From contig QPMI01000674.1 in NCBI GenBank assembly GCA_004431415.1, forward strand, positions 1 to 64,000: a stretch of 64,000 bases of DNA. Direction: 5' to 3'. How positions within the stretch are numbered: the first letter of the stretch is position 1; every line of letters begins with the position of its first letter. The notes below the pieces were generated by a model. It was not told where the DNA came from and did no database searches. It saw only the letters and a program-made list of their open reading frames with translations. The DNA is from Cyanophora paradoxa (lineage: Eukaryota; Glaucocystophyceae; Cyanophorales; Cyanophoraceae). Below are positions 11,001-19,073 of this stretch, piece by piece. A program made the position numbers and the translations under genes.

Positions 11001-11282
11001 CTGGTTTTTAGTTTCCTAGGTCTCCTTCTTGTTGCTTTGATCTCTGCCACTTGGTTTGCTTTCACATTACCCAAACTAAAAGCAACACTGACCTCCTCTT
11101 TATCTGGATCGGTTTGATTCACAGATAAAGCATGCTCCCTTGATTGAGTCTTTGATGAATTATCAGAGCTGTGGTCAATGAAACTGAACCCTTTACTTTA
11201 ATATTATCAAAGTTCACATGCTTGGTGCTGCTTGCATTATCATCTTGAATGGTTTCTAGATTGGTGGGTAATTGAAGCTCAT
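8027..11282 (-). pseudogene. Long phage-like fibre protein, several frameshifts (element A)
   Basis: One gene split over frames 9935-11122, 9740-9960, 8194-9735 and 8027-8290. The start is placed at ATG 11280-11282 (M-S-F), matching the B fibre base; the stop is TAA at 8027-8029. N-terminal anchor-like domain (K-A-T-R-R-R-P-R-K, F-D-S-G-R-L-I-F, Q-D-E-Q-G) is shared with the protein at 42056. Then come four acidic repeats of about 21 residues with L-P-D-G cores (about 10020-10262), then W-D-E-I/H-x-H repeats, a conserved block (G-S-R-P-M-I-V-F-S-R) and seven or more 'F-A-H-T-H-T-K-x-x-I-T-D' repeats (8640-8920). H-x-H repeats coordinate metal in T4-type tail fibres; Y-x-D-L-x-N-x-P repeats are typical of phage fibres. 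In B the anchor and fibre parts are two separate genes. Divergent from the patatin gene. Confidence 0.75.
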
Positions 11283-11324
11283 GGCTTTTACTATATGGAT
11301 TTATAAAATTCTGATAAGTAAAAG
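11283..11324. promoter_or_regulatory. Divergent promoter gap between fibre and patatin genes (element A)
   Basis: A 42-base AT-rich gap between the fibre ATG (minus, 11280-11282) and the patatin ATG (plus, 11325). Element B has a 43-base gap in the same place (42013-42055). The conserved size and position support both start choices. Confidence 0.4.
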
Positions 11325-12871
11325 ATGCCTCTCAAGGTCGTTTTAAGTCTTTCTGGCGGGGGTGCAAGGGGCATTATCATAACCAGGCTGCTAAAAGAAA
11401 TCGAAAATCGAACTGGCAGAGATAATCGATCTTGTGGATCTTGTGAGTGGAACTTCCACTGGTGGGATCATTGCAATAGGTTTGAATATAGGCATCCTGA
11501 TAACCAGGTGAACCTAAACTGACAGCAAACGATTTACACAATATTTACCTAACTCAACTGCCTTGATTTTCGCAAATCCTCGAAATATCATCGAAAATGC
11601 CCTTTTAATACAAAGTATGATGTGGGACCCTTGGAGACTGCAATCAATTCAGTTACTGGTGAATCACTAATACAGGATTCCCTAAAGGACATTGTGATTA
11701 CATCCTTTGATACTCAGAATATGAAACCAATATTTATCACAAATGACAACAATTACAACTTTATGCCTGTAAGATTGCTGCTAGGGCTACTTCTGCTGCT
11801 CCTACATATTTTCTCCTGTAAGCATTGTTGATTTCAATCGGGGAGTATATGTCTGTCTCATTGATGGTGCCATTTCGGGAAACAATAATCCCAGTGTGTG
11901 TGGTTACAGCCATGCAAAGAAGATTTACAGTGATGATGATGATATATAGTAATAAGTATCTCTTGTGGAGAGGTGGACCCACATTTAGAGTCTGATTATG
12001 TGGGTTATGCTTATGAGACTGTGAACAGCTGGGGAATTCTCTCATGGATTGCCTCAACAGATGGAAGCCCATTGATTAACATGCTCATGGCTGCAAGTGA
12101 GCTTTCTGCCCTTGATAAGATGGAGGAGTTGTTACCCTACAACTATGATCAAGATTATGGTAGATACTATAGGCTATCGGTCCCTCTTCCAAACCATATA
12201 GTTAGCTCCCTTGATGACACTTCTAAAATCCCAGATATGCTTTCTTTCACAGAAACCTACATTGCAGCAAACAATGATATGATCAATAAGCTTTGCAGCC
12301 TACTAGTAGCAAACTATGAACTAAAGAACCCTTCAAAGGCTTACATTTCATCCACTCTCACTACATCACCACCTTTGGATGCTAATTGGTATCAGCTTGC
12401 AGATGATGCCTTCACTGCCTCATCCTCTGTGACTGGTAAAGAGCCTTTCATGGCTAGACCTTCAGCATTTGGCTGGGAAGCTGGAGCCTATGCTCCTGAG
12501 CAGATATGGGAAACCCCCACTGAATACCTTCAAGTTGCTTTTCCATATACTTTTGAACTCTCCTCTGTGATTGCCTATGGATCAGGGGACACCAATGCTT
12601 TTATTAAGACTTTCAATGTGGCAACATCCACTGATGGGATCAACTGGTCTTTTATTCGATCAGATGGGCAAAACAAAATATATGTCTGTGAGAACATTAA
12701 CAATGCTCACAACTCTGGTGATGTGGCTCTATTGAGTGGGTTCCCTCTCAGCATCAAGGATGCTTTTTACATAGGTTTTCTCTGAGAATAAGATATATTC
12801 GCATTTATCCCCTTGTGTATGTGAATGCTCCCACAATGAGAGTTGACTTTACAGGTGCCTTTATTCGATAA
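11325..12871 (+). pseudogene. Patatin-like phospholipase with discoidin-like C-terminus, frameshifted (element A)
   Basis: N-terminus S-L-S-G-G-G-A-R-G is the patatin oxyanion loop. The G-x-S-x-G serine motif (S-G-T-S-T-G-G) is present in the DNA near 11450 but in a shifted frame. The Asp motif region (L-I-D-G) lies near 11855. The long open part 11973-12785 holds the rest of the lipase and a C-terminal F5/8-type (discoidin-like) domain: Y-L-Q-V-A-F-P ... F-I-K-T-F-N-V-A-T-S-T-D-G-I-N-W. By comparison with B the gene runs on, after one more frame change, to TAA 12869-12871. At least four frameshifts. The tail overlaps the convergent penton-2 gene by 11 bases. The active relative in B is 40519-42012. 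Confidence 0.75.
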
Positions 12872-13787
12872 ACTCCAACTGAAAAGAATTATCGATTCCA
12901 TTCATATCAATCAGTTCACCAAAGTAATCTTTAAACTCCACAGTGAGTTCCCTTATCACCAGGTTTCTGTCATTGATTTGAATAAATTCTGCATGTTCAC
13001 CACTATGGTAAACATAGCCCCCTATATCTTTACTCAATTGCAATCTAAGGATAGCTCCCTGGTTTTGTGGTTGCGATTTTGGAATTATATTGTGTCTGCT
13101 GGCAAAGGGGACAGCTCTTTAATATGCATGTACAGATACTGCTCAGCATTCATATCAGACATCTTCCTGCTGTCAAAATAATATTGCAAGGGCTTAGAGG
13201 AGAGTCTGGGTCCTGAGAAGGTGATTCCCATGCTGGGTGATCAGGTGTAATAGGTTTGCCATCATACTTTAAAAGGTTCTCAGGTCGATAGGGAGATCCA
13301 CCAACAGGAGGAGTGCTATAATACCCAGTGGTGTATTCAGTAGAACTACACCCAAAAGCTTCCTATTCTCTGGTTGCTTGCAATAAAACGAAACTCATGG
13401 TTACTGTAAAACTCCACTTTATAGGTAGTTGGGTTATAGAATATCTTGAACTCAAAAGCTACTGTTTTGCCTGCAATGTTTGGAAGCTTGAATAGTTCAG
13501 CCCATAATTATAAGGGTGTGTTACCCCAAAATGACCCTGATTGATGTAGCCACTGGGAAGGGGATACACTTGTTGTGTGATCACTTGGTTATATGAACCA
13601 TCTTGGTAATTAAACTGAACTGTTAGATGATCAGTTCCCACACTGTTATAGATCTGTTTGGAATCTCTGCATATAGAACCCTGCATTCCCTTGGTCTCTC
13701 TACTGGAGTTGTGAGGGTGACCCTGTAAGAGTTTTCATTTTGTCCTTGGCTTCTATCCCTGCTATCAATATTAACGAGCCGGTTCAT
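12861..13787 (-). pseudogene. Penton-2 capsid paralogue, frameshifted (element A)
   Basis: Start ATG 13785-13787 (M-N-R-L-V-N-I-D-S-R-D-R) aligns with M-K-R-I-T-I-N-C-D-S-R-D of the intact B gene. The C-terminal piece 12861-13043 ends L-T-V-E-F-K-D-Y ... F-Q-L-E-F-I-E, matching L-T-I-S-L-R-K-W ... F-Q-L-E-V-I-T-D in B. The interior is in several frames (for example 13459-13686). The same N-terminal 'SRDR' and C-terminal 'LTxxL' signatures occur in the penton, so the two are probably related jelly-roll proteins. Convergent with patatin, divergent from penton, exactly as in B. Confidence 0.7.
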
Positions 13788-13816
13788 TTTAATATATAAA
13801 TATAGATAAAAGAAGA
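13788..13816. promoter_or_regulatory. Divergent promoter gap between penton-2 and penton (element A)
   Basis: 29 bases of almost pure A/T separate two opposed start codons; the sequence includes AATATATAAATATAG and then ATAAAAGAAGA up to the ATG. It is nearly identical to 573-601. Confidence 0.5.
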
Positions 13817-14827
13817 ATGCCTGTGGATTACATCGAGGTTAGCTCATTTAATACAATCTCTGGTGATGGTCCCACATCAAGCTTTGTGGCTAGACTCCCC
13901 AGTAGTTATGAGAATGTGAGGGCTGTGAGACTGGTCTCAGCCGAATTTTATAACAGTATCCCTATGGTGAGTGGTGAAACCAAAGCAGGAGATGTGACAG
14001 TTGACAATGCATTTAGCATTTATTATTCTGAACAAACTCCTGGAGCTGGAAGCTCAGGAATTCCAACAGTTCGCCCAGCTGCTGACTATGAACAATGGAA
14101 ACAATTCATTATAAGTCGAAACACCCCCATCCAAAGCCACCAGCAACTGGTGAATGTAATTAACTCTAAATTCGAAGGCAGAAATCCCCAACCATCCATT
14201 CGCTGCAAATGGGATGAATCACTGAAACGAATTATATTCCACTCAGCAGTACCATTTTACTTGGCTTTCTCAGTAGCTGTGAACCCAAGCCAACAAACAA
14301 TCCAAAAGCTGTTGAGTTCAGCTAGACTGCTGGGTCTTGATCCTGGAAGATATGGTAACTCCCCAATCCAATCACAGGTCTATGATGCTCTCACTGATGG
14401 AATCTTTACTGGTGGTCGCGTGAATGGCATTATATCTTCTTTTGAGCCTGAGAAGACCAGGGACAGTGTTTTGTTTGTGAGAGTAAAGGAGCTGGGTGAT
14501 CTGGTGCAATGTGGGGATGGTCTTCTGACTGGTTACTTTCACAAAATAGTGGTCCCTGATAAAGACTATGGTGAGCATGTTGTTTACAATTCAACAGAAG
14601 CTCACCCACTTTACAAATACTATAATAAAAAGGTTGGATTATCCACTTTCTCGGTTGATATTGTAAATGCTATTAATGAACCAATTGATTTTGAGGGTCA
14701 ACCTGTTCATCTTACCTTTGAAATTCGCTATGGTGATGAGCCAGCTGGGGACCCAGTTTATGAATACTTCAAGATGCGAATGTCACAGCTTCACCCTTCC
14801 TATCCAGTTATTACAAACTTCGCATAA
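13817..14827 (+). CDS. Penton-like minor capsid protein (element A)
   Basis: 336 codons, unbroken. The N-terminus has the S-F-N-T-I-S-G-D-G / V-R-A-V-R-L-V-S-A-E-F pattern, matching S-F-S-S-D-D-R / V-K-S-V-R-L-V-Q-A-T-V in B's penton. The C-terminal third has the shared layout 'G-Y-F-H-K-I-V-V-P' then 'H-P-L-Y-K-Y' then an F-E-I strand. In Polinton-type viruses the gene next to MCP encodes the pentameric vertex protein, a single jelly roll. Order penton, MCP, ATPase is conserved with B. ATG is preceded by ATAAAAGAAGA. The complete frame here helps to read the broken copy at 602. Confidence in the penton label rests mainly on size and position. Confidence 0.75.
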   Translation: MPVDYIEVSSFNTISGDGPTSSFVARLPSSYENVRAVRLVSAEFYNSIPMVSGETKAGDVTVDNAFSIYYSEQTPGAGSSGIPTVRPAADYEQWKQFIISRNTPIQSHQQLVNVINSKFEGRNPQPSIRCKWDESLKRIIFHSAVPFYLAFSVAVNPSQQTIQKLLSSARLLGLDPGRYGNSPIQSQVYDALTDGIFTGGRVNGIISSFEPEKTRDSVLFVRVKELGDLVQCGDGLLTGYFHKIVVPDKDYGEHVVYNSTEAHPLYKYYNKKVGLSTFSVDIVNAINEPIDFEGQPVHLTFEIRYGDEPAGDPVYEYFKMRMSQLHPSYPVITNFA

Positions 14828-14880
14828 ATTAAGGATCATTGGTAGATTTTTTATGTTGCAGTATAATAAAAGAGAATATA

Positions 14881-16246
14881 ATGGATATCACTTCCACTCT
14901 TCAAAGACTTTCGCTGAAAGAAGCCCTAACAACCCCAGAAGAGGCGAAAGCCTTTTTCCTGGATAACTCCCTTATGCTTGGTCTCGAATCCAAATCTAAG
15001 CCAGTTCTAGTTGTTGTGAATCCCAGCAATACTTTTGAGAATAATGTTGGAAATCGCATTTCCTTCAAGCTACCTCGCTACAATTTCTGTGGAAAACTCG
15101 AACTTGCTTTCGACCTTCCAGCCATCACGTTTGCTGGTGATACTGACCTAGTTCGCAATGGATACACTCGCCCAGTTGGTGCTTTAGTTCAGCGACTTGA
15201 AATTACCTATGGATCTTACACCTACCATATTCCATCTGATTTCCTTGCTCATTTCCCCTGGTCTATTATTCGGAGGATCAACTAGCTAAAAAGAAGCGAT
15301 CAATGGGCATGGTTCATGGCATCCCTGCTCATGGAACCAACCGCCTTGGTGGCTCATTCTTTGTTGAAATCCCTGTGCCTTGGCTAAATCACTACCTTCC
15401 CCTTGGTGCTTTATCTGGTGAAATGGTTGTTACTGTTTGGTTTAAGGATGCTGGAAAGGGTTATGTTGAAACTTCCTATGGTGGTCGCTCTCTCCCTGTT
15501 GTTGGTGGGACAGTTGCTGATAAGACAGAAGATGATGGTCTTGGTGATACTGCTAATGCCACACTTGCCCATGTTGGTCAAAATATCACAACTTTCAGTC
15601 TTGGTGCAACAACTCCTGTTATTTCTATTACTTCTCCTCGCCTTTACATGCATGCTATTAATGTTTCTGATGAGCTTTTCGCTACTGTCATTGAAAAGGT
15701 TAAGACAACTGGCATGGCTATTCCCTCCCTTGATATTGGATTTGTAGATGCTAGTGCTTTCCCTGCCAAGGGCAATGCCCAACCCAATCGAATTAACCTC
15801 TCTCAAATCTCAGGTCTTGTATATGCTCTGCTTGTTTCAGTTCGTGATCATGAAACTGTTGACAAATCCAATGGCTCCCACAGTGTTCTTAAGACCTATG
15901 CCAACTCCAAAGACATAACATTTACAACTGAAATAAATGGTCAGCGACTTTTTGCCACTGAGCCAATTTCCCTACTCAAAGGTGCTGAGCTAATTGCTGA
16001 TGCCTTCAAATGCTCTAACATGGATAAGGTTGCTGATCGCTATGTCCTTCAGGACTCCATTCTGCTTGATGGAGAAAAGGCAATTCGAAATATTGCCCAG
16101 TCTGGTTATGTTGATTTAACAAATTCCTCTCTTCCTTCCTCACCCTCTACATGCCCTCAGATAAGGTAATCGATGTTAATGTTCGCGCTCTCATGCATAG
16201 CTTTATTATTGTCGACAAAGATGGTTTACGCAGAATTAATTTATAG
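14881..16246 (+). CDS. Major capsid protein, double jelly roll; two one-base frameshifts (element A)
   Basis: About 454 residues. Starts M-D-I-T-S-T-L-Q-R-L-S-L-K at 14881, not at the earlier ATG 14839, because this matches M-E-T-N-S-Q-F-Q-R-P-T-L-K in the intact B protein. Conserved blocks: F-L-D-N-S-L-M-L-G, G-N-R-I-S-F-K-L-P-R-Y, R-L-E-I-T-Y-G-S-Y and G-M-A-I-P-S-L-D-I-G-F. The frame slips near 15255 (a C-run) and again near 16120 (a CT-rich run); reading on, the stop is TAG 16244-16246. Spacing and order with penton and ATPase are as in B. AATAAAAGAGA lies just upstream. It forms the capsid shell. The slips may be sequence errors. Confidence 0.85.
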
Positions 16247-16311
16247 ATTGTTACGATTTTCAGTCTCCCTGCATTATTTTTATATGTCTTTATTAAGAAA
16301 GATATACAACA

Positions 16312-17090
16312 ATGACTGATTTGGATGAATTTGTGGCTGGTGAAATGATAGAACCACCATTTCGAGTCCTAGCAATTGGGAAATCAGCAACTGGTAAATC
16401 AGAAGCTGTAAAATATTGGTTGAAGCAGTTGCATGATGCCAAAAAGATTGATGTTGTATTAGTTGTGAGTGGAACCAGCTTCAATCATTTCTGGGATAAA
16501 GTTGCAACATTGCAACTGGGAAAATGGGATGCCCCTTACATTGCTAAATTGCTAGATGAAAGGCAAGAGAAAATAGAAAAGGTGAACCTGTTAACCAGTT
16601 ATGTGTGGTTCTAGATGATTTAATCGATAATGAGATTGTAGACTAACTCGTGATAAAATTATGGCTCTCTGTATTCCAGAGGTCGCCATTCGAAAATATC
16701 CATTATCTGCATCACACAAAAGCTAAGGAAAGTCTCTTCGACTATTCGAGTTAATTCGGACTATGCTATGTTTTTAAGTGCTGCAAATCGCAAAGAACTG
16801 GAAGCCATAGAGGAAGAATACAATATAATGCGAAATAAAGAGGATTTTACAAGATGTTTGAAGAGTATGTTCACTCCTATCAGTATATTATTTGGTCCTC
16901 TGCAAACTACTCAGTTAAATACTATGTAGATAAAGCTGAGCTTGTGAAAGATTTCCCATTTCCTCGCTTCCACAGAAAGCCAAAAAAGAAAGAAGATGAA
17001 CTGAAACCACCAGAGAAAGAGGAAGCCCCCAAAGAAGTGAAAAGCCAAGTCCATAGCAATAAATTGATGCGATATAAACGCGGTTTATAA
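16312..17090 (+). CDS. Genome-packaging ATPase (FtsK/HerA type), frameshifted (element A)
   Basis: Opens M-T-D-L-D-E-F-V and carries Walker A G-K-S-A-T-G-K-S at residues 22-29. The Walker B region (V-V-L-D-D) lies near 16606-16620 just after a frame slip. A second and third slip occur by 16850, after which F-E-E-Y-V-H-S-Y ... F-P-F-P-R-F-H-R-K-P continues to the stop at 17088-17090. About 260 residues, typical for the A32-like packaging ATPases of Polintons. The lysine-rich tail is also present in B. It sits 65 bases after MCP with no nuclease gene in between, unlike A0. Confidence 0.85.
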
Positions 17091-17118
17091 AATTATCTCT
17101 CATTCTAATAAAGATACA

Positions 17119-17853
17119 ATGCCTCCCAAACGAAAGATAGGGATCCCAGCTGGGGCTGTTGGCTATTCAGGTGGTGGAAACAATGGATCCATTAACACAG
17201 ACCCACTGAAATTCAATGGTATGAATGAAGTGAAGCCCTCTCAACAACAAGAAGACCCCCTCAATGCTGCCTATGAGGAATCATTTGATGACAAAGCCCC
17301 ACAGGCTTCAACCAGTGACCAACTCAACATTTCACCTGAAGCCTCAAAGATGAAGGCTGTTGCTGAGGGAGCCAGGCGAATTATTGGTGCTGCTGATGAT
17401 AAAGGTTTAGGCTTGCAAGATCTATCACTGGCTCGCAAAGGTGAGGGTCTTAGTAAGGAATCAGACAAGGTAATTCAGTCTATGGCTGGTGAAGTCACAT
17501 ACAAGACTGCTCCCACTCAAAATATTCATCGAATTCCCAAGGCTCAATGGGATGAGATGACTGCTAAACTCAAAGATCTGGAAGCCAAATCAAGTGCCTT
17601 GGAGCAGTATGTTACTGAGAAGAAAGAGAGAGCCAAGCTAAAGGAGATGCTTCGAAAGGAAGTTTATAAAATGGGCATTACTGGTGTCCCAGATAAACAG
17701 TTTATTGCTAAGAAAGAGACCCAAATCGATGAGCAGGCAGTAGATGAAATGAAAACAAAGACCCAGAAGGGAACCATTGAACCTGGTGCCACTAAAGCTG
17801 AAGTAGAAAAGGGAGTAGCTCCCACAGTATATAAAAGACGAGTTTGGCTTTAA
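17119..17853 (+). CDS. Coiled-coil protein downstream of ATPase (element A)
   Basis: 244 codons, unbroken. N-terminal half is polar and low in complexity (G-Y-S-G-G-G-N-N-G-S). Residues about 155-205 form a charged helix (M-T-A-K-L-K-D-L-E-A-K ... K-L-K-E-M-L-R-K-E-V) that aligns with V-R-D-L-E-M-K ... K-L-K-G-L-V-K-K-E-I in the B protein at 35760-36443. The tail is V-Y-K-R-R-V-W-L. No known family recognised. The constant place after the ATPase in three copies suggests a virion component or scaffold. CTAATAAAGATA stands 3 bases before the ATG. Confidence 0.7.
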   Translation: MPPKRKIGIPAGAVGYSGGGNNGSINTDPLKFNGMNEVKPSQQQEDPLNAAYEESFDDKAPQASTSDQLNISPEASKMKAVAEGARRIIGAADDKGLGLQDLSLARKGEGLSKESDKVIQSMAGEVTYKTAPTQNIHRIPKAQWDEMTAKLKDLEAKSSALEQYVTEKKERAKLKEMLRKEVYKMGITGVPDKQFIAKKETQIDEQAVDEMKTKTQKGTIEPGATKAEVEKGVAPTVYKRRVWL

Positions 17854-17875
17854 TTATCTCTGTTTTATTAGAGAC

Positions 17876-18148
17876 ATGGATATAATACGAAAGTTTTTCG
17901 AGATGTTCAGTCTGCATGTGGTGAGCAATTGCCACAGTGGATGCTGTGAGACAAGAGTGGAGTTTGAGATGTCAGATACTGAGGATAATGCCTCAGAAGC
18001 AAGAGAGAGAAGGAGGTCTACGATTTCTGTGGAGTCAATGCCAGCAGACCCCACAGAGTATACATATGAGCAACAGGAGTATCCAAGGAGAAGTTCTTTA
18101 CCAGGCGAAAACGTTTTCTCAGCAAATATTAATGGAGGATACAATTAG
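17876..18148 (+). CDS. Small 'MF-x-LH ... CC' protein (element A)
   Basis: 90 codons. N-terminus M-D-I-I-R-K-F-F-E-M-F-S-L-H-V-V-S-N-C-H then C-C-E-T-R-V-E-F-E-M-S-D. The Cys/His pattern and the acidic S-D-x-E that follows are shared with 35142-35555 in B. The rest is polar with R-R-R-S and R-R-S-S-L-P patches. The amphipathic N-terminus with clustered Cys and His may bind metal or associate with membranes; function unknown. Starts 22 bases after the coiled-coil gene and overlaps the next gene by 17 bases, so these are likely one transcription unit. Confidence 0.6.
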   Translation: MDIIRKFFEMFSLHVVSNCHSGCCETRVEFEMSDTEDNASEARERRRSTISVESMPADPTEYTYEQQEYPRRSSLPGENVFSANINGGYN

Positions 18149-18377
18149 TTTGATCGAGTTTACTAGTGATGAGCCTTTAACTGAGGGTGCTATTAGACAC
18201 ATTCTAGCAAAGCAGAAACGATATAGAGAGGACCCAGCATATAGAGAGTATAAGAAACAACAAGCCCTGGCATCCTATTATCGCAGAAAAGCCCAAAAAG
18301 AGGAGCAGAGACCCAGAGGGAGACCGATTAAATATTATTTGCCTACTGATAGTAGCAATGGACCCACAGGTCTATAA
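18132..18377 (+). CDS. Small basic protein with GRPxKY AT-hook-like tail (element A)
   Basis: The start ATG 18132 (M-E-D-T-I-S-L-I-E-F) is chosen by match with the intact paralogue at 5703; it overlaps the previous gene by 17 bases. 81 residues: acidic head, K-R-Y-R-E-D-P-A-Y-R-E-Y basic helix, A-S-Y-Y-R-R-K-A-Q-K-E, then R-P-R-G-R-P-I-K-Y-Y. The R-G-R-P core is that of an AT-hook, which binds the minor groove of AT-rich DNA. I infer a DNA-binding or genome-condensing role. It shares the Y-R-E repeat with 18530 and 34604. Confidence 0.65.
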   Translation: MEDTISLIEFTSDEPLTEGAIRHILAKQKRYREDPAYREYKKQQALASYYRRKAQKEEQRPRGRPIKYYLPTDSSNGPTGL

Positions 18378-18480
18378 GATACTTGAGAAAAAGCGGTCTC
18401 AGTATGCTACTGAGGCAGCTATTAAAGTTTACAGACAGGAACTGGTGTTCGCAACAAAAAATGACTTAAAGAAAAAGTAG
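18358..18480 (+). CDS. 40-codon micro-ORF overlapping the AT-hook-like gene
   Basis: ATG 18358-18360, stop TAG 18478-18480. The product is a charged helix (M-D-P-Q-V-Y-K-I-L-E-K-K-R-S ... K-K-K), net basic. It overlaps the end of 18132-18377 by 20 bases and fills most of the gap before 18530, the pattern of a tightly packed viral operon. No homologue seen in A0 or B, so it may be chance. Confidence 0.35.
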   Translation: MDPQVYKILEKKRSQYATEAAIKVYRQELVFATKNDLKKK

Positions 18481-18529
18481 ATAGGTTGTATTGAGGAAAA
18501 ATTATTTTCGTATCTACTATTAAAGAGAA

Positions 18530-18856
18530 ATGCCGAATATCCGCAAGATACTCACAGATGATGAAAAAGCAGAGAAGCTGAGACTGAAAAGGGAGCAAGA
18601 TGCCCAAAGAAAACGCGAAGCCTATCATAAAAAGAAGGAGGAACGATTATCCCAAGGAGCCGCTACAGTTCACACACCAGAAGAACTCAAAAAGATTGCC
18701 CTCAGACACCAGAGGAAATACAGGGAAAATGAAGAATATCGCGAACAGAAAAAGGCGAAAGCGCTGGAATACTACCACAAGAAAAAAGACGAACTACCCA
18801 AGACAACCAAAGAGCATAAACCGGTTGGAAGACCTCGGAAATATATCGAAGAATAA
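18530..18856 (+). CDS. Basic AT-hook-like protein (element A)
   Basis: 108 codons, strongly basic. Core pattern D-D-E-K-A-E-K-L-R-L-K-R-E-Q-D-A-Q-R-K, then T-P-E-E-L-K-K-I-A-L-R-H-Q-R-K-Y-R-E-N-E-E-Y-R-E, and K-P-V-G-R-P-R-K-Y at the end. It aligns over its whole length with the B protein at 34604-35017. A long charged helix plus a G-R-P-R-K AT-hook suggests binding and packing of the AT-rich viral genome. CTATTAAAGAGAA runs up to the ATG. It could instead regulate transcription. Confidence 0.7.
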   Translation: MPNIRKILTDDEKAEKLRLKREQDAQRKREAYHKKKEERLSQGAATVHTPEELKKIALRHQRKYRENEEYREQKKAKALEYYHKKKDELPKTTKEHKPVGRPRKYIEE

Positions 18857-19073
18857 ATTCTCGATCGAAACAAATTTTGTAGAAATCGATTTGATCGGAG
18901 GCAAAAAAATGACAGCTTTCTTCCCTCTTTTTTAAAACTGTACCTATATATCGAGACAGTATCCCGACCCAAAACTACTTAAGGACTTGGCAAATAATAG
19001 GATATATATAAAAGACAATTCCTCCTTCCGAAATTATTTTCTTCGTTAAAGGTAGAAGTCCCCAAAATCGAAA
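18857..19073. promoter_or_regulatory. Upstream region of primase-helicase with TATA box and TATTTTCTTCG motif
   Basis: No gene. A TATA-type run TATATATAAAAG is at 19003-19014, about 60 bases before the ATG at 19074. At 19033-19050 lies ATTATTTTCTTCGTTAAA, close to the TATTTTCTCCG motif seen upstream of three minus-strand genes in B, including its polymerase. I read this as an early-type viral promoter. Confidence 0.5.

Noticed and set aside
12843-13181. 112-codon plus-strand frame
   Set aside because: Antisense to the C-terminal part of penton-2, whose minus-strand protein matches element B.
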